Shown piece after piece: positions 1 through 4,624 of a DNA stretch of 5,590 nucleotides. The translations under genes were made by a program, and so were the position numbers. Numbering within the stretch: position 1 is the stretch's first letter; each line of letters opens with the position of its first letter. A model generated the notes under the pieces. The model did not search any database and was not told the origin of the DNA. It was given only the letters and a program-made list of their open reading frames with translations. The DNA is taken from positions 1-5,590 of the forward strand of contig NZ_JAIVFR010000481.1 in the NCBI RefSeq assembly GCF_020829685.1, in the 5' to 3' direction. Origin of the DNA: Nostoc sp. CHAB 5715 (GTDB lineage Bacteria; Cyanobacteriota; Cyanobacteriia; Cyanobacteriales; Nostocaceae).

Positions 1-111
1 GCATCTTCAATTGATACTGAAAAACAAACAGACTCGGCAGAAGAAGAAGAGATAAGTGAGCTAAAAAATCTGGGAAAATTAATATTAGATGCGACTTGTC
101 GGCAGACATAG
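1..111 (+). pseudogene. DDE transposase remnant (IS5-like), 5' end outside window
   Basis: An open frame enters from the left edge and stops at TAG 109-111, giving 36 residues. It has an acidic stretch (EEEEISELKN) followed by GKLILDATC. From memory, IS5-like transposases of cyanobacteria read about LILDAT-x-AP-x-DI-x-YPTDL here, the D of DAT being the first catalytic aspartate. The next expected residues (ADIA) are found at 102-113 in another frame, as if about 4 bp were lost near position 100. Frame and similarity then fail and the sequence passes into the antisense of the neighbouring membrane protein. The element is therefore frameshifted and 3'-truncated, lacking the later catalytic D and E, and should be inactive. 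The family call rests on one short motif. Confidence 0.6.
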
Positions 112-318
112 CTTGATCTGATTCGAGTCTACAACCCTGTTGGCTACAGTTTCAAAAACCCATTCGAGGCTAAGGGCTAAGATACCAGATATTGCCCCGA
201 TGATAAAGAACATCAGCAACCTTAACAAAGGTGGGGCAAATGGCACTCGACAGTAGTAGTAGCCTAGCAGCAGCAAAGGTGGTATTGCTGCCCAGAGTAG
301 TAGAGAAAAATTAACCAC
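85..318 (-). pseudogene. Truncated N-terminus of a probable PrsW-family intramembrane protease
   Basis: This 77-residue frame has two hydrophobic segments (about residues 4-22 and 31-51) joined by a short basic loop, then LEWVFETVANRVVD. The pattern resembles the start of cyanobacterial PrsW-like proteases, polytopic membrane proteins whose catalytic EExxE-type motif lies further on. That part is missing. The last residues (about 70-77) are the antisense of the transposase remnant, so the gene was cut at about 111-121 and can hardly be a working protease. The start is GTG at 316-318, overlapping the stop of the upstream methyltransferase by 8 bp. An AGGTGA just before it could act as a weak ribosome site. 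The overlap suggests translational coupling in an old two-gene operon. The PrsW assignment is from memory and tentative; truncation by a mobile element is the firmer part. Confidence 0.55.
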
Positions 319-1231
319 TCACCTGAGCGATCGCTGTGCGGTGACGGTGGGTATTGTTAGTGATAGTGGGAGTTTGGAAACCGGCCTCAACAATAGCTTG
401 CTCAATATCCAAAGCGAAATATTCATCTAAATACGGTTCAGTACTTTTGAGCAACGTCAAAATGTAGGCTGGCATTTTCTGGTAAACTTCAGATTTTGGA
501 TTCATATCCATGATTGCCAAGTAGCCACCCGGACGCAGCAAGCGCCGCATTTGGGCTAAAATCTGTCGGGTTGCTGATTGGGGTAATTCGTGGCACATCA
601 GGAAAATGGAAACTAAATCAAATGAGGCATCAGGTAGCCCACTAGATTCAGCTTGGGCATGAAGCCAGTTTATTTTAGCTTGACGTTGCCCAGCGCGGTA
701 ATTGGCAACGGCTAAAAAGTAAGGAGATAAGTCTAAGCCTGTAATTTGAGCATGGGGATAAATTTCTTGTAGGGCAAAGGTACTCAAACCCACACCACAC
801 GCCAAATCGAGGATGTCTTGGGGTTGATTGCGGATTTGAACTTTGAGGATATCGTGGTAACTTTGGCGCAGTCTAGCATCTCCTTGTGCTCCAGCATCTT
901 CCCAAATTCCGGCATGGACAGTACGAGCAGCAACTTCTAGCTCCCAAGCGGCTTTCCAACTAAGGTTTCCACCTTCATAGGCATGGAATGACCGGAAATA
1001 ATATTCTGGATAGGAAAGCTGAGGATTTTCTACTTGAGCTAGATCAGCCTTCCAATCAAGCGCCTGTAGTGTTTCAACTTCTTGCGTCCAAGGCACGCCA
1101 ATTCTTTGGGCACGTTTAATCATCATTTGTCTAGCTTGATGTTTGGCTAGGTCGGCTAAAGGCTTAATTGCCAGTATGCCATTCACCAAACGGGAAGCTA
1201 AACCAGGACTAGTGTTTACAGCAGCGGTCAT
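311..1231 (-). CDS. Class I SAM-dependent methyltransferase
   Basis: This 306-residue protein has a Rossmann-fold methyltransferase core in its C-terminal two thirds. Motif I is DILDLACGVGLS (139-150), which binds S-adenosylmethionine. The acidic end of strand 2 is GLDLS (D167, expected to bind the ribose hydroxyls). The strand-4 region is FDLVSIFLMCHELP (204-217), followed by LLRPGGYLAIMD (231-242), the usual post-core motif of UbiE/COQ5-like and small-molecule methyltransferases. Residues 1-125 form an N-terminal extension rich in helix-forming and aromatic residues (PEYYFRSFHAYEGGNLSW) without a recognised motif, probably a substrate-side cap. There is no signal peptide, so it is probably cytoplasmic. 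The substrate cannot be told from sequence. ATG at 1229-1231 has no clear Shine-Dalgarno, common in cyanobacteria. The gene looks intact, contains a HIP1 site near its 3' end (327-334), and leads into the truncated membrane protease gene. Confidence 0.88.
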   Translation of the reverse strand: MTAAVNTSPGLASRLVNGILAIKPLADLAKHQARQMMIKRAQRIGVPWTQEVETLQALDWKADLAQVENPQLSYPEYYFRSFHAYEGGNLSWKAAWELEVAARTVHAGIWEDAGAQGDARLRQSYHDILKVQIRNQPQDILDLACGVGLSTFALQEIYPHAQITGLDLSPYFLAVANYRAGQRQAKINWLHAQAESSGLPDASFDLVSIFLMCHELPQSATRQILAQMRRLLRPGGYLAIMDMNPKSEVYQKMPAYILTLLKSTEPYLDEYFALDIEQAIVEAGFQTPTITNNTHRHRTAIAQVSG

Positions 1232-1372
1232 AAATCAGTTTGCATTTAACAGCCTTTTTTACTTATGACATACTTCCTGGAGTCCAGTCTAGAAATGAAT
1301 TGAATTGTATAACGGCAGCCTCACTGGCAGCTGAAAATTGCAGCCTTTTTCATCTATTTGAACACAATCCCA

Positions 1373-1419
1373 GGGGCGGAGGGGCGGAGGGGCAGGGGAG
1401 GCAGGGGGAGCAGGGGAGG
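1373..1419. repeat. G-rich low-complexity tract
   Basis: The top strand is almost purely G with interspersed A and C, in imperfect 5-8 bp units such as GGGGCGGA and GGGGCAGGGGAG. Such tracts are frequent between genes in Nostoc-type genomes. It directly precedes the 21-bp tandem array. A C-rich counterpart in opposite orientation lies at 2244-2297. The runs of four and five G could form a G-quadruplex on the plus strand, but this is not tested. Confidence 0.8.
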
Positions 1420-1424
1420 TAAGT

Positions 1425-1697
1425 ATTAAAGACTCATTCACGAGTATCAAAGACTCGTCTACGAGTGTCAAAGACTCGTTCGCGAGTATCAAAGACTCAT
1501 TTACGAGTATCAAAGACTCATTCACGAGTAAAAAAGACTCATTTACGAGTATCAAAGACTCGTTCGCGAGTATCAAAGACTCATTCGCGAGTATCAAAGA
1601 CTCATTCACGAGTATCAAAAACTCATTCGCGAGTATCAAAGACTCATTCGCGAGTATCAAAGACTCATTCACGAGTATCAAAGACTCATTCACGAGT
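1425..1697. repeat. 13-copy tandem array of a 21-bp unit with internal dyad
   Basis: Thirteen units of exactly 21 bp follow each other with no length change (13 x 21 = 273 bp). Each is a 7-bp spacer, mostly ATCAAAG, followed by a 14-bp core fitting ACTCRTYYRCGAGT. Differences between copies are single substitutions: for example GTCAAAG in unit 3, AAAAAAG in unit 6, ATCAAAA in unit 10, and ACTCGTCTACGAGT in unit 2. The core is an inverted repeat, ACTC...GAGT, extended to 5 bp in units 2, 3 and 7. Because 21 is a multiple of 3, long frames stay open through it (all three plus frames and one minus frame, the latter repeating NESLILA/V). I judge these frames non-coding. A 14th partial unit is split by the element at 1703-1877. 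The array differs from CRISPR in having no unique spacers. Confidence 0.95.
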
Positions 1698-1702
1698 ATT
1701 AA

Positions 1703-1877
1703 GAGGATGTTTTAAAAGTCTTTGGCGAATAGAATTCGCTACTACACAAACAAAGTCCACCTCCGTGGAAAGCATGCAAAATCAAGGGTTTTCTAACCCA
1801 CGGAGGTGGGTTTTGCCTGTGTAGCCGCGACTTCCAGTCGCCCGGCGAGTAATAAATTAGACTTTACAAACATCCTC
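1703..1877. mobile_element. MITE-like element, 175 bp, with TAA target duplication
   Basis: The ends are inverted repeats: GAGGATGTTTTAAAAGTCT at 1703-1721 against 1859-1877, 17 of 19 matching. Direct repeats TAA (1700-1702 and 1878-1880) flank it. Removing the element and one TAA restores GAGTATTAAAGACTCATT, which is the start of another 21-bp repeat unit, so both ends are well fixed. Inside are a 6-bp hairpin (GCGAAT/ATTCGC, 1725-1739), a large 27-nt arm pair (1742-1768 with 1798-1824, 23 of 27 matching, including a perfect 12-bp CCACCTCCGTGG), and a 6-bp hairpin GCGACT/AGTCGC (1827-1841). No transposase is encoded. The terminal repeats and a 3-bp duplication would suit mobilisation by an IS5-like transposase, but that parent is a guess. 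Confidence 0.85.
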
Positions 1878-1880
1878 TAA

Positions 1881-1894
1881 AGACTCATTAAACT
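1881..1894. repeat. Right half of the interrupted 14th repeat unit
   Basis: AGACTCATT directly after the TAA duplication continues the 21-bp unit interrupted at 1700. After about 1889 (AAACTGATG) the match to the consensus is lost, so this is the degenerate end of the array or the point where a non-repeat flank begins. Confidence 0.7.
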
Positions 1895-1948
1895 GATGTT
1901 GACGCCAAGTTGCATTTTACAGCTATTTTCAGGTAAATAGACCACGCG

Positions 1949-2192
1949 GTAGGGGCACAGAAAAAGCTCATTGGTGTCAACTTAAGCTCAAATGCTTGTC
2001 CCACATACGTTTTACCCCCCTTAATCCCCCCGATGTATTGGGGGGAAAAAGAAATGCAGTTCCCTCCCCAATCTTCGGGGAGGGTTAGGGTGGGGTAACG
2101 CGGATCGTGATGGAAAGCCAGAGAACTGAATATCACGTTTTGACAAGGGTTTCACCTTAAGTTGACACTAATGAGCAAAGCTTAGCCCCTAC
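1949..2192. mobile_element. Foldback (MITE-like) element with long inverted ends
   Basis: The two ends are complementary over about 55 nt with small gaps. In order from outside they share GTAGGGGC (1949-1956 with 2185-2192), GCTCATT (1966-1972 with 2170-2176), GTGTCAACTTAAG (1974-1986 with 2156-2168), and a weaker inner part including CTTGTC (1995-2000 with 2142-2147). The sequence of about 244 bp could fold into one long imperfect hairpin. No transposase is encoded, and I could not see a clear target-site duplication, so the outer limits are set only by where complementarity ends. The inner part holds two further GC-rich hairpins, suggesting nested repeats. An 82-codon minus-strand frame across it has no protein-like features. 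Confidence 0.75.
2008..2100. repeat. Nested GC-rich hairpins inside the foldback element
   Basis: CCCCCC/GGGGGG (2026-2031 with 2040-2045, 8-nt loop) is followed by CCCTCCCC/GGGGAGGG (2062-2069 with 2077-2084, 7-nt loop). The outer bases CGTTTTACCCC at 2008-2018 and GGGGTAACG at 2092-2100 are roughly complementary, giving a three-way-junction-like fold. The second hairpin followed by TTAGGGTGGGG resembles an intergenic repeat common in cyanobacteria (from memory). Confidence 0.65.
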
Positions 2193-2243
2193 GATAGATG
2201 TGGTTCAAATACATGAAAACTGCTGTAAAATATATCTCCTATG

Positions 2244-2297
2244 CTCCTCTGCCCCCCTGCCCCCTGCCCCTCTGCCTCTTCCCCATGCCCCATGCCC
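2244..2297. repeat. C-rich low-complexity tract
   Basis: Imperfect short units such as CCCCTGC and two CCCCATG heptamers run up to the stop codon of the DUF3352 gene. The heptamer periodicity fits the short tandemly repeated repetitive (STRR) sequences known from heterocystous cyanobacteria. Its reverse complement is similar in composition to the G-rich tract at 1373-1419, so the two bracket the gene-free block in inverted orientation. Confidence 0.75.
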
Positions 2298-3961
2298 TAT
2301 TTTGCAGTAGGTTTGAGAGCTAACAACATCTCCAATTCACTGGTGGATTTATCGGGGCTAGTAGCGGTAAAGCCAAGACCACGAATTGAACCCAGGATGG
2401 TGATGGTATTGGCGTCAGATGAGATAAAACTATTGATCAAGGGCACAGTTTTAGTTTTGTCCATATCTAGGTAGAAATAGCCGCCGTTGGGCTTTTGCAA
2501 AGAACCAGTAACGGCTTTGAAAGTGTCGCTATTATCAAGAGATTGATTGTTACGATCGCTAATCGCTTCAGCAACTGGGCCACCAAGAGCCACAAATACA
2601 GTATCTTGATCGAGCCAACCATGTGCCAATAAAGCCCCCTGTCTGGGGATTTGCCATTCAGTTACGTCTTTTCCACCGATATTTCTGTTGGCAATTTCGA
2701 TTTGTTGGGTTTTGGCAAGGGTATCCAATTTTGTCAAAGTGGCTTCGGCAGTTTTGCGATCGCTAGTATCAAATACTAAAGCACCTCCAAAACCAACACT
2801 CGCTAATACCCCTTGATTTGATGGAATCGCACCAAAGGCAAATTCTCCATTCATCCAGCCAAAAATATCCTTATCCAGGTCTATATTGACAAATTTCAGT
2901 TGTCCTCGCACTTGTTCGAGAGCTTGCTTCATTTCTGGATAATTTTTTGACTCTTCTACTAGCGTTTCCCAGCCACGGCTGATGCCATTTCCGCTAATCA
3001 GAGCAAAAGTACCAGTGGGAAATTGCCCGACTATATTTCCCGGACTTGATTGATACTGAAATTTATTTAGTTGCGGATCTAAATTGGCGATCGCTTTTAC
3101 CCGCACTCCTGCATCATCAACACCAACACCTGCTACCACAGATTTTATCTGCTTTAGTTGCGTCAGGGTTTGTGGGGGTAACTGCTTTGCCTGCGGACTT
3201 CCGGCTGCTAATTGCTGTACCATCCCAGCATAGTCTGGTACATAAATTTGGGTGAGGCTGTTTTTGACATCCACTCCTTTAAGAATGCTGCTGGCGCCTT
3301 CTTTACTGGCAAAAGAAGACTCTCCTTTAAAGGTGTCAATTGCTTTTTCTACAGCTTGCTTTTCGGGAGCTAATACCAAGTGACTATTATTTAAAACTAC
3401 GCTATATGTCGGCTTGCCATTTTCTGTAGTTTCGATAATTTTTTGACCTTGATAATCAGATTCCTGGAATTTCACCCCTTTTTGTGACTTCAATTTATTA
3501 GCAAAATTCAAGGCACTGAGTTTGTCCTTGATTCCCACTACGATCAAGATATTTGATTCCTGCTGTACATTGATTGGCGCATTAGGTGCTTTCAACTGCG
3601 CCGGTTTTACAGGATTAGACGGTAATACAGCAATCATTACACCACCAGCCCAAGGCTTTATGTCTTTTTCATAAGAAACGTTATTGTCACTGAAAACTTG
3701 CTTATTGAAATTTTCCAGACCTTTTGCCACTAATTTTTGTGCTTCTGGAGTGCCAAACTGCTGTAACTTTGCCCAGGCTTGAGAGTCAGTAGTAATATAA
3801 GTTGCCATCAATGCTGTTGAAGGTACTAGTTTAGCGCTACCTAGACCATCTGAGCTACCTCCTGATGGGGCTTTAAAATACGTATAAGCTGCTATACTTC
3901 CTGCGATAACTACAGCAGCACCAACAGCAGGAATCAAAAACTTGGATTTACTTTTAGGCAT
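2297..3961 (-). CDS. DUF3352 family protein, N-terminal membrane anchor
   Basis: This is a complete 554-residue protein, the usual length for cyanobacterial DUF3352 proteins, whose function is not known. MPKSKSK gives a short basic N-terminus, then a single hydrophobic segment (about residues 8-29, FLIPAVGAAVVIAGSIAAYTYF) that should be an uncleaved anchor or signal. The positive-inside rule then puts the rest outside the cytoplasm. The remaining region is soluble, starting LGSAKLVPSTALMATYITTD, with repeated alpha/beta segments (for example ALNFANKLKSQKGVKFQES near 160 and a later LTKLDTLAKTQQIEIANRNIGG) that may reflect an internal duplication. No catalytic motif is evident. ATG at 3959-3961 is supported by AGAGG at 3970-3974, 8 nt upstream. 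Two HIP1 octamers lie within the gene. It is transcribed divergently from the aminopeptidase gene, and no clear terminator precedes the repeat block downstream. Confidence 0.85.
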   Translation of the reverse strand: MPKSKSKFLIPAVGAAVVIAGSIAAYTYFKAPSGGSSDGLGSAKLVPSTALMATYITTDSQAWAKLQQFGTPEAQKLVAKGLENFNKQVFSDNNVSYEKDIKPWAGGVMIAVLPSNPVKPAQLKAPNAPINVQQESNILIVVGIKDKLSALNFANKLKSQKGVKFQESDYQGQKIIETTENGKPTYSVVLNNSHLVLAPEKQAVEKAIDTFKGESSFASKEGASSILKGVDVKNSLTQIYVPDYAGMVQQLAAGSPQAKQLPPQTLTQLKQIKSVVAGVGVDDAGVRVKAIANLDPQLNKFQYQSSPGNIVGQFPTGTFALISGNGISRGWETLVEESKNYPEMKQALEQVRGQLKFVNIDLDKDIFGWMNGEFAFGAIPSNQGVLASVGFGGALVFDTSDRKTAEATLTKLDTLAKTQQIEIANRNIGGKDVTEWQIPRQGALLAHGWLDQDTVFVALGGPVAEAISDRNNQSLDNSDTFKAVTGSLQKPNGGYFYLDMDKTKTVPLINSFISSDANTITILGSIRGLGFTATSPDKSTSELEMLLALKPTAK

Positions 3962-3969
3962 TTTGTCAT

Positions 3970-3974
3970 CCTCT
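3970..3974 (-). promoter_or_regulatory. Shine-Dalgarno for the DUF3352 gene
   Basis: On the minus strand AGAGG lies 8 nt before the ATG, a good match in sequence and spacing. It fixes the start just before the basic N-terminus and membrane anchor. Confidence 0.7.
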
Positions 3975-3996
3975 TTTGCTCAGATTGTCACCGAGA

Positions 3997-4002
3997 TTTA
4001 TA
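3997..4002 (-). promoter_or_regulatory. Possible -10 box for the DUF3352 gene
   Basis: TATAAA on the minus strand, 35 nt before the start codon, matches the -10 consensus at 5 of 6 positions. There is no convincing TTGACA at 16-18 nt upstream, so this is only a candidate. Confidence 0.25.
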
Positions 4003-4076
4003 CAAGTGTCACTGTAGAGTTTTCGGATTTATGAATAATTTCCGCTCATTGATCGGTATTTACTGATAAAATTAGT

Positions 4077-4312
4077 AGTCCTATAAGCTAGCAGTCTAAA
4101 ATACTTACTCTAAAAAATACTTCCACGAGATGGGGAGCGAATCGGCAAATGATATGCTGTTCATTTCAAACAAAATAGCCTGCTCAACAGTGGCAAGCTA
4201 TCCTAAGTTATAGGACTCCTGTCTGATTTGTAAGCAAAATTTCAGATAAAACCCTGATAAACGGGCTTTTCAGTCTCAGTATGTTTTCACGCAATCAAAT
4301 CGGAGTCCTATA
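4077..4312. repeat. Three copies of AGTCCTATA in alternating orientation
   Basis: AGTCCTATAA occurs at 4077-4086 (plus), as TTATAGGACT at 4208-4217 (minus) and as GGAGTCCTATA at 4302-4312 (plus). The second and third form an extended inverted repeat: TATAGGACTCC plus GATTTG (4209-4219 and 4225-4230) pairs with CAAATC plus GGAGTCCTATA (4296-4312), a 17-nt arm with a 5-nt insertion on one side. The pairs enclose about 120 and 65 bp and look like remnants of one or two small foldback elements. No gene is seen between them. The rest of the 3962-4624 intergenic region holds the small sites listed separately, no tRNA-like structure and no credible gene. Confidence 0.6.
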
Positions 4313-4363
4313 TAAGTAAGAATAATTAGCAGTGTTTGTACTTAATAAAAATTTATCGAGGTG

Positions 4364-4376
4364 CAAGAGACTCTTG
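4364..4376. promoter_or_regulatory. 13-bp perfect palindrome, possible operator
   Basis: CAAGAG-A-CTCTTG is a perfect dyad about 250 bp upstream of the aminopeptidase start. Its right end overlaps TTGACT (4374-4379), which resembles a -35 box, but the bases 17-18 nt on are only a poor -10 match. Operator function is inferred only from symmetry. Confidence 0.25.
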
Positions 4377-4472
4377 ACTCAATGACAAAAAAGTGCAAAA
4401 CATCAGTAAAAGTAAATGCGGGAGGGATATGGAAAAAAGTCCAAGGATCGCCAGCCGATCTTCGGAAATTCG

Positions 4473-4518
4473 GGTGAGATTAATTTTAATCCCCCAATCC
4501 CAAAAGGGAATTCTCACC
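4473..4518. other. Inverted repeat in the aminopeptidase leader region
   Basis: GGTGAGA (4473-4479) is complementary to TCTCACC (4512-4518). A small inner stem TCCC-AAAA-GGGA lies between them. It could form a stem-loop in the 5' leader if transcription begins upstream. There is no T-run after it, so it is not a standard terminator. Confidence 0.35.
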
Positions 4519-4616
4519 TCCATAATGCCCTGTTGATTTGGGAAATATATTTAGACACCGCTATTTTACTTAACAACATCCAGCCAAGCCAGACTTTTCA
4601 GGATTACAAGGTCAGT

Positions 4617-4621
4617 AAGGA
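4617..4621 (+). promoter_or_regulatory. Shine-Dalgarno-like AAGGA for the aminopeptidase
   Basis: AAGGA ends 3 nt before ATG 4625, closer than ideal. An in-frame TAA at 4616-4618 excludes any further upstream start, so this ATG is the natural choice. Confidence 0.5.
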
Positions 4622-4624
4622 TCA

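Noticed and set aside
1289..1693. 134-codon minus-strand frame repeating NESLILA/NESLILV
   Set aside because: It exists because the repeat is 21 bp; the start lies inside the array with no ribosome site, and the end runs through the G-rich tract into non-coding sequence.
1425..1697. CRISPR array
   Set aside because: Units are contiguous and near-identical with only a 7-bp, mostly constant spacer; there are no unique spacers and no cas genes.
1465..1824. 119-codon plus-strand frame repeating SKTHSRV
   Set aside because: Same cause; it continues through the end of the array into the inserted MITE-like element, and all three plus frames of the repeat are open.
1888..2136. 82-codon minus-strand frame
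   Set aside because: It lies across the foldback element and its hairpins; composition is that of the repeat, with no protein features.
2241..3255. Plus-strand frames over the DUF3352 gene
   Set aside because: They are antisense to a complete, well-started coding sequence and have no protein-like features.
4245..4277. Terminator-like imperfect hairpin (AAAACCC / GGGCTTTT)
   Set aside because: The stem is short with a bulge, lacks a following T-run, and there is no gene end nearby for it to terminate.
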